From assembly GCF_027594825.1 (NCBI RefSeq), contig NZ_CP088930.1, positions 62,001-126,000 on the forward strand: DNA of 64,000 nt. Reading direction: 5' to 3'. A program made the position numbers and the translations under genes. The DNA comes from Serratia liquefaciens. GTDB lineage: Bacteria; Pseudomonadota; Gammaproteobacteria; Enterobacterales; Enterobacteriaceae. Each line of letters starts with the position of its first letter. Position 1 is the first letter of the stretch. The notes below the pieces were generated by a model, which was not told the DNA's origin, did no database searches, and worked only from the letters and a program-made list of their open reading frames with translations. Shown piece by piece: positions 1 to 8,920 of this stretch.

Positions 1-11
1 GCAGGCGGATC

Positions 12-926
12 TTAGGCTTCATCGGCGAGGCTCCTTCTGCGCTGGCGGAACAGCATCAGCATGTACAGCGCAATCAGCACGCCGCACAGCAAGGTCATCA
101 GCACGGCGTAGGCGGCACCGCTACCGGCGCGCAGATAGCTGAACGATTCCTGGTAGACAAAGAAACTCAGGGTTTTGGTACTGTCCATCGGCCCGCCGCG
201 CGTCATCACGTAAATGATGTCGAACACTTTGAACGCGTCAATGGTACGCAGCACCAACGCCACGGCCAGCGGCGCCAGAATGGCTGGCAGGGTGATGGCG
301 CGGAACCGTCGCCAGGCAGAAGCACCGTCCAGCCGCGCCGCCTCGTACAAATCATCCGGGATGGTTTGTAACGCCGCCAGCGTCAGCAGGGTGATCAGCG
401 GATAGTTCTTCCAAATGTCCGCCAGCATTACCGCGTTGAGTGCCGAAGCCGGGTCTCCCAGCCAACTGCGATAGTGGTCGATCACGCCGAGCTGAGTCAG
501 CAGCGCGTTGATACTGCCGTAATCCGGGTTGAAATTCAGTCGCCACATCGTGGCGTTGACGATGGTCGGCAACGCCCACGGCAAAATCACCAACACCCGC
601 AGCAGATTGCGACCGTGGAATTTTTGATTCAGCAACAGCGCCACCAGCACGCCAATCACCCCTTCGAAGGCAACCGAAACCAGGGTGAAATACAGCGTAC
701 GCCCTAGCGCGGCCTGAAAGTCCGGGTCGGACAGGGCATAAAAAAAGTTATCCGCACCGACCCAGGCCGGGGCAACGCCGTCGCCGACCAGCGCCGCATC
801 GGTAAAACTCAGCCACAGGGTGCGGCACAGCGGCCAGGCGGTGAGCAGCAGCATCATCAGCAGCATGGGTGCCAGCAGCACCCATGCCTGACGACGCTCA
901 CGTTGGGGCAAAGTGAGCATCGTCAT
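12..926 (-). CDS. CUT1-family sugar ABC transporter permease (MalF/UgpA-like)
   Basis: This 304-residue inner-membrane protein has about six hydrophobic segments. Its C-terminal half carries the binding-protein-dependent permease loop (EAARLDGASAWRRFRAITLP), which docks the ATPase. It should form one half of the translocation channel of a sugar importer. It follows the binding-protein gene by 3 bases on the same strand, so the two are co-transcribed. The partner MalG-type permease and the ATPase are expected beyond the left edge. The substrate cannot be read from the sequence. Confidence 0.9.
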   Translation of the reverse strand: MTMLTLPQRERRQAWVLLAPMLLMMLLLTAWPLCRTLWLSFTDAALVGDGVAPAWVGADNFFYALSDPDFQAALGRTLYFTLVSVAFEGVIGVLVALLLNQKFHGRNLLRVLVILPWALPTIVNATMWRLNFNPDYGSINALLTQLGVIDHYRSWLGDPASALNAVMLADIWKNYPLITLLTLAALQTIPDDLYEAARLDGASAWRRFRAITLPAILAPLAVALVLRTIDAFKVFDIIYVMTRGGPMDSTKTLSFFVYQESFSYLRAGSGAAYAVLMTLLCGVLIALYMLMLFRQRRRSLADEA

Positions 927-929
927 CGC

Positions 930-2180
930 TTAACGTAACCGTGCAGCGCTTTGGGTCGCGGCATCCAGCCCGGCCTGCGGCGTGACTTTGCCCTGCAGGA
1001 TTTGCTGCAGGTCCTGCTGCAATCCGTTGGACAGCCGTGAGTAATCCGCGGTTTCGGGGCGTGAAAGCATCACGTTCAACGACTGTTTGGCGGCAGCGAT
1101 CAGCGGTTCCTGGCCTTTCTGCACCGCGGGATCCTCATAGGAGGATTTCCAGATCGGCAGGCTAAGCTTGGCGTACTTGTCCTGCACCGGCTGCGAGGTC
1201 ATGTAACTGATGTACTGCCAGGCCTGATCGGGGTGGGCGCTGGCCTTGGCAATGCCGAGGCCCATGGAGCCATTCACCGCAGAAACCTGACCGGCCTCGG
1301 AGCCCGGCGCTGGCACGATACCGACGTCGCCGGCCACCTTGCTTTGCTTGGGATCGTTGGCCATGTTGTACATATAGGTCCAGTTCAGTGCGAAGGCTGC
1401 ATCCCCGTTGGAGAAGGCTTTGCGCACGTCCTCCTCCAGATATTCGCGAGAATTCGGGTTGGTCAGCCCCTTGTCCAGTGACGCTTTCATGTAGCTGGCG
1501 GCCTGCAGCGAACCTGGGCTGGAGAAGGTAATTTTACCCTGCTGGATGAACTGGCCTTTAAAGGCCGACACCAGCGTGGTGTAGTCGCAAATCAACGCTT
1601 CGGCCTGTGACCAGCTCCACACCAGCGGGTATTTGACCACGTTTTTCTGCTTCAGAATTTCCGCCTGCTGAGCCAGTTCCTGCCAGGTTTTCGGCGGGGC
1701 GGCAATCCCGGCCTTGGCCAGCATGGCCTTGTTGTAATACAGGTATTTGGTGTCGAGGATCCACGGCATGCCCCAGCGCTTGTCTTTGTAGGTGACGGTG
1801 GTCATGGCGCCGGCAAAGATTTTGGCGCTGTCGTCGGCGCTGATGCGCGCGGTGACGTCTTGCAGCAGGCCGAACTTGGTGAACTCCGCCGGCCAGATGG
1901 CGTCGAACAGCACCACATCGTAGCCGTTGCTGCCTGCACCGCGCGCCGCGACGATTTTATCGTGCAGCGCCTCGTAAGGGACAAATTCCAGATTAACGGT
2001 GATATCCGGGTGTTGTTTGCTGAAGTCCGCGGTCATGGCGCGGATATCGTTTTCACTGTAGGCCGCCTGGGTCATAAACAACGCGCTAATTTGCGTGGGA
2101 GCGGCATAGGCGGATGAGAGACTGAGCGCCAGGGCAGACAAAGTACAGGCTGCCGTAGCGGCAAGGGTATGGCTTTTCAT
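930..2180 (-). CDS. Extracellular sugar-binding protein of an ABC importer
   Basis: A 416-residue periplasmic solute-binding protein of the MalE/UgpB-like family 1. Residues 1-26 form a Sec signal peptide ending in SSAYA before APTQ. The body has the usual family features, including PYEALHDKIVAARGAG and the GNGDAAFALNW-like region around a late tryptophan. It is the first gene of the importer operon and has the ribosome site GGAGAACG before the ATG. It faces a ROK repressor that probably controls it. Sugar specificity is unknown; oligosaccharides or trehalose-type sugars are possible. Confidence 0.9.
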   Translation of the reverse strand: MKSHTLAATAACTLSALALSLSSAYAAPTQISALFMTQAAYSENDIRAMTADFSKQHPDITVNLEFVPYEALHDKIVAARGAGSNGYDVVLFDAIWPAEFTKFGLLQDVTARISADDSAKIFAGAMTTVTYKDKRWGMPWILDTKYLYYNKAMLAKAGIAAPPKTWQELAQQAEILKQKNVVKYPLVWSWSQAEALICDYTTLVSAFKGQFIQQGKITFSSPGSLQAASYMKASLDKGLTNPNSREYLEEDVRKAFSNGDAAFALNWTYMYNMANDPKQSKVAGDVGIVPAPGSEAGQVSAVNGSMGLGIAKASAHPDQAWQYISYMTSQPVQDKYAKLSLPIWKSSYEDPAVQKGQEPLIAAAKQSLNVMLSRPETADYSRLSNGLQQDLQQILQGKVTPQAGLDAATQSAARLR

Positions 2181-2211
2181 TGTGCGTTCTCCGGTGTTAA
2201 AAAGATTTTTA

Positions 2212-2224
2212 AATCAATTTGATT
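2212..2224. promoter_or_regulatory. Candidate operator palindrome in the importer/ROK divergent region
   Basis: AATCAA-T-TTGATT is a perfect inverted repeat lying between the divergent starts of the binding protein (2180) and the ROK regulator (2281). AT-rich palindromes are typical of NagC/Mlc/XylR operators, so binding by the adjacent ROK protein is a reasonable inference. Confidence 0.4.
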
Positions 2225-2280
2225 GCTTTATTGGAGGGCACCATACTGCAAAGACGATTTCCCTTTCTGCATAGGCAGTT

Positions 2281-3456
2281 ATGACGACGTCCGGCACTAA
2301 CCTTGAACATGCTCGCGCACACAACCGGCGCGTAGTGATAGAGGCTATCCGTCTGCACGGAGAACTGACCCGTGCCGAAATTGCCCGGCTGACCTCACTG
2401 ACGCCGCAAACCGTTTCAAACATCGCAACCGAGCTGGAACAAGCCGGCATTCTCTCCTCGCACCTGCCGCGTCGTGCCGGCGGGCGAGGTCAGCCGGCCA
2501 CGCCGTTGACCCTTAACCCAGACAGTGCGTATTCCATCGGCATTCATCTGGATCACCAGTCCCTGCTGATGATCGTGGTTGATCTGTCAGGCAGCGTACG
2601 TTTCCACCGGCTGATTATGGTGCAAAAGCCGCAACCTGCTGCGACCTTGAAACTGATTTGTGATGTACTGCAAGAAATGCGCCAGCAGCCGGATCTGGCC
2701 TGGGGAAAAATGCTGGGGATCGGCGTGGTGATGCCGGGGCCGTTTGGCGTGGAAGGGATTTCGTCGGTGGGGCCAACCACGCTCAACGGTTGGGAAAATA
2801 TCGATGTGGTGGCTGAACTTAACGCGCAAAGCGGCCTGCCGGTGACGCTGGAGAACGATGCCACCGTCGCCGCCATCGGCGAGCGTCTGCACGGCGTAGC
2901 CAGACAGCTGAATTCGTTTATTTATTTGTATCTCGGTACCGGGCTTGGCGCGGGGATTTTCACCGATGGCCGAATTTATACCGGCCATGCGCACAATGCT
3001 GGTGAAGTTGGCCACATGATTGTGCAACCGGGCGGGCGCACCTGCTACTGCGGTAACCAGGGCTGCCTGGAGCGTTATGTCTCGCTGCAGGCGGCCTACG
3101 AGAGCTGTGGGCTGGATCCGATGAGTGCCAGGCCGCAAGACTTGCTGGCGTTGCCGCAGGCGCAGATTGACGCCTGGCTGGATTCGGCGGTGCCTGCGTT
3201 ACGGCAGGCGATCAACATCGTTGAATGCATGTTCGACGCTGAAGCCGTGATTATCGGCGGCCTGATGCCGGAAAGCCTCGTGGCGCAACTGATTAAACGG
3301 TTGGCGCCGCTGCATCGCTCGGTGCGCAGCAAATACCTCGATGGCCTGCGGGTGCGGTTGGGCACCACCGGTGCGGATACCGCCGCATTGGGGGCGGCGG
3401 CACTGCCGTTGTTTGATGAATTCAACCCCCGTTATGAAGTGTTATTGAAGTCATAA
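2281..3456 (+). CDS. ROK-family transcriptional regulator (NagC/XylR type)
   Basis: A 391-residue regulator. Residues 10-65 form a winged helix-turn-helix (ELTRAEIARLTSLTPQTVSN), followed by a ROK sugar-kinase-like domain. The ROK zinc signature CYCGNQGCLERY is present near residue 260, preceded by GEVGHMIVQPGGR. Such proteins repress sugar uptake genes and release DNA when sugar or sugar phosphate binds. It is divergent from the CUT1 importer and is its likely local repressor. The start used has only a weak upstream purine run (ATAGGCAG). Confidence 0.88.
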   Translation: MTTSGTNLEHARAHNRRVVIEAIRLHGELTRAEIARLTSLTPQTVSNIATELEQAGILSSHLPRRAGGRGQPATPLTLNPDSAYSIGIHLDHQSLLMIVVDLSGSVRFHRLIMVQKPQPAATLKLICDVLQEMRQQPDLAWGKMLGIGVVMPGPFGVEGISSVGPTTLNGWENIDVVAELNAQSGLPVTLENDATVAAIGERLHGVARQLNSFIYLYLGTGLGAGIFTDGRIYTGHAHNAGEVGHMIVQPGGRTCYCGNQGCLERYVSLQAAYESCGLDPMSARPQDLLALPQAQIDAWLDSAVPALRQAINIVECMFDAEAVIIGGLMPESLVAQLIKRLAPLHRSVRSKYLDGLRVRLGTTGADTAALGAAALPLFDEFNPRYEVLLKS

Positions 3457-3480
3457 AATCCCTCCTTCGATTTATATTCT

Positions 3481-3497
3481 TGCCCAATAATGGTGCA
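3481..3497. promoter_or_regulatory. NtrC-like enhancer site upstream of guaD
   Basis: TGCCCAATAATGGTGCA matches the NtrC dyad TGCACCA-N3-TGGTGCA at 7 of 7 positions in the right half and 5 of 7 in the left half. Its centre is about 183 bases upstream of the start predicted from the sigma-54 element at 3646. This is further out than many NtrC sites but possible for an enhancer. The same pattern recurs upstream of hpxO and the ddp operon. Confidence 0.6.
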
Positions 3498-3513
3498 GGC
3501 TAATCATTAATCC

Positions 3514-3561
3514 AATATAAGCAAACGGTTGCTATTTTCAGGGCAACCGTTTGCTTATATT
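3514..3561. repeat. Perfect 19-bp inverted repeat (hairpin)
   Basis: Arms 3514-3532 and 3543-3561 are exact reverse complements (19 bases each) around a 10-base loop. An eight-T run follows at about 3569-3576. It may terminate the ROK transcript, although eight bases separate stem and T run. It could instead be a protein site between the NtrC-like site and the guaD promoter. Confidence 0.7.
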
Positions 3562-3600
3562 CTGCTTATTTTTTTTGGCTCGGAATATTGTTCGATGAAT

Positions 3601-3626
3601 TTTATCTTTCTGTTTTTAAAGATAAA
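3601..3626. repeat. Inverted repeat just upstream of the guaD promoter
   Basis: TTTATCTTT and AAAGATAAA form 9-base arms around an 8-base spacer, ending 20 bases before the sigma-54 element. Its role is unknown; an operator or DNA-bending site is possible. Confidence 0.35.
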
Positions 3627-3645
3627 TGCCCAATAAAAAACCGAC

Positions 3646-3661
3646 TGGCACGCGGCTTGCT
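3646..3661 (+). promoter_or_regulatory. Sigma-54 promoter of guaD-xdhABC
   Basis: TGGCACGCGGCTTGCT matches the -24/-12 consensus TGGCACG-N4-TTGCW without mismatch and with correct spacing. Transcription would start near 3672 and leave a leader of about 95 bases before the guaD ATG at 3767. This fits nitrogen-controlled purine catabolism. Confidence 0.85.
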
Positions 3662-3766
3662 ATTCTTAAATCAACATCTGCGATCGATAAAAAGACCTCC
3701 AGCGCTCTCCAGGCTGAATTGACTCAGCCGGATGCTGTGCGCTGGTCGGTAGAGAAGGAAAGCAAA

Positions 3767-5098
3767 ATGAACGTGCCATTCACCACGGCGATCCGTGGCA
3801 ATTTTTTCGACATCGCGGCCTGCGTGGATCATCCGCAGCAATTAGGTCAACAACTGCGACATATTGCTGACGGGTTAATGCTGCTCAATGAAGGCGCGAT
3901 TGTCTGGTTCGGCAGCTGGCAGCAGGGCGAGTCGCTGTTGCCGCCGGGGTTTGAGGTAGACCACTACCCGGACAAGCTGATCGTGCCGGGCTTTATCGAC
4001 ACCCATATTCACTACCCGCAAACCGAAATGATCGGCGCCTATGGCGAGCAACTGCTGACGTGGCTGAAAAACTATACCTTCCCGACTGAAAGCCAATTCT
4101 GCTGCGAACAGCACTCAGACAAAATGTCGGCATTCTTTCTGCAGCAGCTGTTAAGCAACGGCACCACTACGGCGCTGGTGTTTGGCACCGTGCATCCTCA
4201 GTCGGTCGAAGCGCTGTTCCGCCAGGCGGCGGCGCTGAATATGCGCTTGATTGCCGGTAAGGTGATGATGGATCGCCATGCGCCGGAAGCCTTGCTGGAA
4301 AGCCCGGAACAGAGCTACCGGCAAACGCGTGCGCTGATTGAACGCTGGCACGGCAAACGGCGGCTGAGTTACGCCATTACGCCGCGCTTTGCGCCCACCA
4401 GCACCCCGGCGCTGCTTGAGCAGGTGCAGCGTCTGCGCCAGGAATTTCCGGACGCCTACCTGCACACCCATCTGAGCGAAAATCTTGATGAAGTGGCCTG
4501 GGTGAAAGAGTTATTCCCCGACAGCCGCAGCTACCTGGACGTCTACCACCAGTACGGGCTGACCGGAGAGAAAAGCGTGTTTGCCCACTGTTTGCATCTG
4601 GAAGAACAGGAGTGGGATTGCCTGTGCCAAACCCGCTCGGCGATCGCCTTTTGCCCAACCTCCAATCTGTTTCTGGGCAGCGGTTTGTTCAACCTGCAAA
4701 AGGCCTGGCAGAAGCAGGTCCGGCTGGGCATCGGTACCGACGTGGGGGCCGGAACCACCTTTAACATGCTGGAAACGCTGGGTGAGGCTTACAAGGTCGC
4801 TCAGCTGCAGCGCTATCAGCTTTCCGCCTGTGAAGCCTTCTACCACGCGACGCTGGGCGGAGCTCGAGCCCTGTCGCTCGACGACAAAATCGGCAACTTC
4901 GACGTGGGCAAAGAGGCGGATTTTGTGGTGCTGGATCCGGCCGTGTCACCGCTGCAAAAGTTGCGGCATGAAAACAGCCGCGAACTGGCGGAGCAGCTGT
5001 TTGTGCTGATGACGCTGGGTGACGATCGCAATGTTTATCGTACTTACGTCGACGGCAAAGTGGTGTACCGGCCGGCCAAGTGCCAGGAGGCGGCATGA
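3767..5098 (+). CDS. guaD: Guanine deaminase
   Basis: A 443-residue zinc amidohydrolase that converts guanine to xanthine and ammonia. The metal motif VPGFIDTHIHYPQ lies near residue 80. HTHLSENLDEV supplies further ligand and catalytic residues, and the late aspartate is in TDVGAGTT. Length agrees with E. coli GuaD (about 439). The chosen ATG follows AGAAGGAAAG; a longer in-frame opening from 3626 would run across the sigma-54 promoter and adds a non-conserved tail. It is first in an operon with xdhABC, whose products use the xanthine it makes. Confidence 0.95.
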   Translation: MNVPFTTAIRGNFFDIAACVDHPQQLGQQLRHIADGLMLLNEGAIVWFGSWQQGESLLPPGFEVDHYPDKLIVPGFIDTHIHYPQTEMIGAYGEQLLTWLKNYTFPTESQFCCEQHSDKMSAFFLQQLLSNGTTTALVFGTVHPQSVEALFRQAAALNMRLIAGKVMMDRHAPEALLESPEQSYRQTRALIERWHGKRRLSYAITPRFAPTSTPALLEQVQRLRQEFPDAYLHTHLSENLDEVAWVKELFPDSRSYLDVYHQYGLTGEKSVFAHCLHLEEQEWDCLCQTRSAIAFCPTSNLFLGSGLFNLQKAWQKQVRLGIGTDVGAGTTFNMLETLGEAYKVAQLQRYQLSACEAFYHATLGGARALSLDDKIGNFDVGKEADFVVLDPAVSPLQKLRHENSRELAEQLFVLMTLGDDRNVYRTYVDGKVVYRPAKCQEAA

Positions 5099-6525
5099 TC
5101 CAGTTTCTGCTTAATCAAACCCTGAAAAGTGAAACCGCGCTCGATCCCAACACCACGGTGCTGAACTACCTGCGGCGTGACCTTGGCCGCTGCGGCACCA
5201 AAGAGGGCTGTGCGTCCGGTGATTGCGGCGCTTGCACCGTGGTGTTGGCCGAGCCGGAAGGCGATCGGTTGCGTTATCGCAGCGTTAATGCCTGTCTGAC
5301 CTTCGTCAGCGCGTTGCACGGCAAACAGTTGATCACCGTAGAGGATCTGAAACAGCAGGGGGAATTGCACGGCGTGCAGCAGGCTATGGTCGACTGCCAC
5401 GGCTCACAGTGCGGTTTTTGTACACCGGGTTTCGTGATGTCGATGTTCTGCCTGCAGAAAAACACAACGTCCTATCAACGCGAACAGGCGCAGCAGGCAC
5501 TGGCCGGCAACCTGTGCCGCTGTACCGGCTATCGCCCGATTTTGGCGGCGGCGCAGCAGGCGTGCGATAACCCTAAGCCAGACAGCTTCGACCACCACCA
5601 GCCACAAACGTTGCAACGGCTGCAGGCCATCCGTGCCGCAACGCCGCTAGAGGCTGAGGGCAAGCGCTGTTTGCTGCCGCAGAGCCTCGATGAGCTGGCG
5701 CAGCTCTATCAACAGCACCCGCAGGCCAAACTGCTGGCCGGCGGGACCGATCTGGCGCTCGAAATCACCCAGCGGCATCAGGATATCCCGCTGATCATCG
5801 CTATTGGCCAAATTGAGGCGCTCAGACAGGTAAGCTGGCAGGGCGATCGTCTGGTGATTGGCGCCGGCGCGGCGTTGAGCGATTTGTATCCCATATTGGC
5901 CAACTATCATCCGGCCTTTGGTGAACTGCTGGCGCGTTTTGCTTCCCAGCAGATCCGCAATCAGGGCACGCTGGGAGGCAATATTGCCAATGCCTCGCCG
6001 ATTGGCGACGGTGCACCCTTGTTATTGGCGCTGGACGCGCTGCTGATCCTGCGCTGTGGTGCTACCCAGCGTGAACTGCCGTTGAACGACTTCTTCCTTG
6101 GCTACCGCCAAACCGCACTGCAACCGGGGGAATTTATTGAAAGTATCGTACTGCCTGCCAGCGCACCGGCGGACTTTCGTGCCTGGAAAGTTTCCAAACG
6201 TCTGGAAGACGATATTTCGGCGGTATGCTGCGCTTTCAATTTGACCTTTGAGCAGGGCGTTATCCGCAGTGCCCGCGTGGCGTTCGGCGGCATGGCCGCT
6301 ACCCCGAAACGCGCCGTACTCTGCGAGCAGCAACTGGTGGGGCAGCCCTGGCGGCGAGAAACCCTTGAGCAAGCGGCACGGGCGTTGGCGCATGACTTTA
6401 CGCCGTTGAGCGATTTCCGCGCCAGCAGCGCTTACCGTTTGCTGGTGGCGCAAAACCTGCTGCGACGCTACTTCATTGCGCTGACAGCGCCGCAACTGGC
6501 GATTGAGGTGACCGCTCATGAGTAA
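5095..6525 (+). CDS. xdhA: Xanthine dehydrogenase small subunit (2Fe-2S and FAD)
   Basis: A 476-residue electron-transfer subunit. The first plant-type 2Fe-2S motif is CGTKEGCASGDCGAC. The second is QCGFC with NLCRCTGYRP. The C-terminal FAD domain has LLAGGTDLALEI and TLGGNIANASPIGD. It passes electrons from the molybdenum centre of XdhB to NAD+. The start overlaps the guaD stop as ATGA and follows CAGGAGGCGGC. This is the split bacterial form, in contrast to single-chain eukaryotic xanthine dehydrogenases. Confidence 0.95.
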   Translation: MIQFLLNQTLKSETALDPNTTVLNYLRRDLGRCGTKEGCASGDCGACTVVLAEPEGDRLRYRSVNACLTFVSALHGKQLITVEDLKQQGELHGVQQAMVDCHGSQCGFCTPGFVMSMFCLQKNTTSYQREQAQQALAGNLCRCTGYRPILAAAQQACDNPKPDSFDHHQPQTLQRLQAIRAATPLEAEGKRCLLPQSLDELAQLYQQHPQAKLLAGGTDLALEITQRHQDIPLIIAIGQIEALRQVSWQGDRLVIGAGAALSDLYPILANYHPAFGELLARFASQQIRNQGTLGGNIANASPIGDGAPLLLALDALLILRCGATQRELPLNDFFLGYRQTALQPGEFIESIVLPASAPADFRAWKVSKRLEDDISAVCCAFNLTFEQGVIRSARVAFGGMAATPKRAVLCEQQLVGQPWRRETLEQAARALAHDFTPLSDFRASSAYRLLVAQNLLRRYFIALTAPQLAIEVTAHE

Positions 6526-8920
6526 TCGCAAAGGTACCGAACCCACTCAGGAACACCTGGCCGAACGTTTTCGCCAGTCGTTAACCAGCGGCGTAGGCCG
6601 CAGCCGTAAGCACGAGAGCGCCGACAAGCACGTCAGCGGGGAGGCGCAATACATAGACGACAGGCTTGAGTTTCCAAACCAATTGCATCTGGCGGCCAGG
6701 CTGAGCGAACGGGCGCATGCGCAGATCGAAAAGCTGGACCTGTCGGCCTGTTCCGACTTTCCCGGCGTGGTGCGGGTGATCACCTGGCAGGACGTACCGG
6801 GCGAACTGGATATTGCCCCTTTAACGCATGGCGATCCGCTGCTGGCTAAAGATAAGGTGGAATACGTCGGACAGGTCATTGCGGTCGTGGCGGCGGAAGA
6901 TCCGGAGATTGCCTGGCGTGCCGCTCAGGCGATTAAAGTGACCTATCAGGATTTACCGGCACGGTTGGACGTCACTCAATCTTTACGGGAAGGTTTTTTG
7001 GTGCAGGAGGCGCATCGTCATCAACGGGGTGACGCCGACCGCGCGTTAGCGCAGGCGAAACACCGCATTCAGGGGGAACTGCATGTCGGCGGTCAGGAAC
7101 ACTTTTATCTGGAAACCCAGATTGCCTCGGTGATGCCGGCCGAAGACGGCGGCATGCTGGTGTATTCCTCGACCCAGAACCCGACCGAGATCCAAAAGTT
7201 GGTGGCCTCGGTGCTCAACCTGCCAATGCACAGAGTGACAATCGATACGCGGCGCATGGGCGGTGGCTTTGGCGGTAAGGAAACTCAGGCTGCCGGTCCT
7301 GCGTGTTTGTGCGCCGTGGTGGCGCATCTCACCGGAAGACCGGCCAAAATGCGCCTCAACCGCCGCGATGACATGTTGATCACCGGCAAGCGCCACCCGT
7401 TTTATATTCAATATGACGTAGGTTTCGACGACAGCGGGCTGCTGCACGGGGTGAAAATCAGCCTGGCGGGCAACTGCGGCTATTCGCTGGACCTTTCGGG
7501 CTCTATCGTCGATCGCGCCATGTTTCACGCCGATAACGCCTATTTTCTGGAAGATGTGCTGATTACCGGCCACCGCTGTAAAACGCACACCGCTTCCAAT
7601 ACCGCTTACCGGGGCTTTGGCGGGCCGCAGGGCATGATGGCGATTGAGCAGGTCATGGATCATATTGCACGCTACCTGGCGCTCGATCCGCTGGCGGTGC
7701 GAAAAACCAACTATTACGGCAAGGATCAACGCAACGTCACGCATTACCACCAGCCGGTGGAACAGAACCTGCTGCAGGAAATCACCGCAGAGCTGGAGCA
7801 CAGTGCCGATTATCAGGCACGCCGTAAGGCTGTCCGTCAGTTCAACGCGCAAAATTCGATCCTGAAAAAAGGGCTGGCGCTGACGCCGGTGAAGTTTGGC
7901 ATTTCCTTCACCGCCGGCTTCCTTAACCAGGCCGGTGCGTTGGTGCTGGTGTACACCGACGGCAGCATTCAACTTAACCACGGCGGCACCGAAATGGGCC
8001 AGGGGCTAAACACCAAAGTGGCGCAGATTGTCGCCGAAGTGTTCCAGGTGGACATCGAACGTATTCAAATCACCGCTACCGATACCGGCAAGGTGCCGAA
8101 TACCTCGCCGACGGCGGCGTCATCCGGCACGGATCTCAACGGCAAGGCGGCGGAGAATGCCGCGCTGATCATTAAACAGCGGCTGATCGAGATGCTGAGC
8201 AAACAGCATCAGGTGAGTGCGGAGCAGATTATTTTCAAAAACGGTCAGGTCAAAGTGGCCGAGCGTTATTTCAGCTTTGAACAGGTGGTCGAACAGGCCT
8301 ATTTCAATCAGGTTTCGCTCGCCAGCACCGGCTATTACCGCACGCCGAAAATTTTTTACGATCGCGACCAGGCTCGCGGTCATCCGTTCTATTACTTCGC
8401 CTACGGTGCGGCCTGCGCGGAGGTGGTGATCGACACCCTGACCGGCGAGTACAAACTGCTGCGCGCCGACATCCTGCACGACGTGGGCGACTCGTTGAAC
8501 CCGGCAATCGACATCGGCCAGGTCGAGGGGGGCTTTGTGCAGGGCATGGGCTGGCTGACCAGCGAAGAGCTGGTGTGGGACGAACAAGGGAAGTTGCTGA
8601 CTAACGGGCCTGCCAGCTACAAAATCCCGGCTATCGGCGATGTGCCTGCCGATCTGCGCGTCAGGCTGCTGGAAAACCGCAAAAATCCGGAGGATACGGT
8701 ATTTCACTCCAAGGCGGTGGGCGAGCCGCCGTTTATGCTGGGCATTTCGGTCTGGTGCGCAATCAAAGACGCGGTCGCCAGCCTGGCGGATTATCAGCGG
8801 CAACCGGCCATCGACGCACCGGCCACGCCGGAACGGGTGCTGTGGGGCGTGCAGCAGATGTTACATGGTGACGTTGTCACAGATAGGGTGCAGGAGAACG
8901 GCGATGGACGAGTGGATTGA
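6518..8920 (+). CDS. xdhB: Xanthine dehydrogenase large subunit (molybdopterin-binding)
   Basis: An 800-residue catalytic subunit that hydroxylates hypoxanthine and xanthine to urate. Family landmarks are RRMGGGFGGKETQ, AYRGFGGPQGM (the substrate-binding arginine), the EMGQGLNTKV segment, and KAVGEPPFMLG, whose glutamate is the catalytic base in the Rhodobacter enzyme. It overlaps the xdhA stop by 8 bases. The length is typical for XdhB. Together with XdhA and the XdhC chaperone it forms a complete split enzyme. Confidence 0.95.
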   Translation: MSNRKGTEPTQEHLAERFRQSLTSGVGRSRKHESADKHVSGEAQYIDDRLEFPNQLHLAARLSERAHAQIEKLDLSACSDFPGVVRVITWQDVPGELDIAPLTHGDPLLAKDKVEYVGQVIAVVAAEDPEIAWRAAQAIKVTYQDLPARLDVTQSLREGFLVQEAHRHQRGDADRALAQAKHRIQGELHVGGQEHFYLETQIASVMPAEDGGMLVYSSTQNPTEIQKLVASVLNLPMHRVTIDTRRMGGGFGGKETQAAGPACLCAVVAHLTGRPAKMRLNRRDDMLITGKRHPFYIQYDVGFDDSGLLHGVKISLAGNCGYSLDLSGSIVDRAMFHADNAYFLEDVLITGHRCKTHTASNTAYRGFGGPQGMMAIEQVMDHIARYLALDPLAVRKTNYYGKDQRNVTHYHQPVEQNLLQEITAELEHSADYQARRKAVRQFNAQNSILKKGLALTPVKFGISFTAGFLNQAGALVLVYTDGSIQLNHGGTEMGQGLNTKVAQIVAEVFQVDIERIQITATDTGKVPNTSPTAASSGTDLNGKAAENAALIIKQRLIEMLSKQHQVSAEQIIFKNGQVKVAERYFSFEQVVEQAYFNQVSLASTGYYRTPKIFYDRDQARGHPFYYFAYGAACAEVVIDTLTGEYKLLRADILHDVGDSLNPAIDIGQVEGGFVQGMGWLTSEELVWDEQGKLLTNGPASYKIPAIGDVPADLRVRLLENRKNPEDTVFHSKAVGEPPFMLGISVWCAIKDAVASLADYQRQPAIDAPATPERVLWGVQQMLHGDVVTDRVQENGDGRVD

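Noticed and set aside
3626..3766. N-terminal extension of guanine deaminase
   Set aside because: It would place the coding start upstream of the sigma-54 promoter, and the added residues are not family-like; the ATG at 3767 has a good ribosome site.
7046..7981. Long minus-strand open frame across xdhB
   Set aside because: It is a codon-bias shadow; XdhB motifs on the plus strand are unambiguous.
8640..8903. Upstream extension of xdhC inside xdhB
   Set aside because: The added residues are an out-of-frame reading of XdhB; the family start is MDEWIEVLAELRRRG with AGGAGAACG before it.
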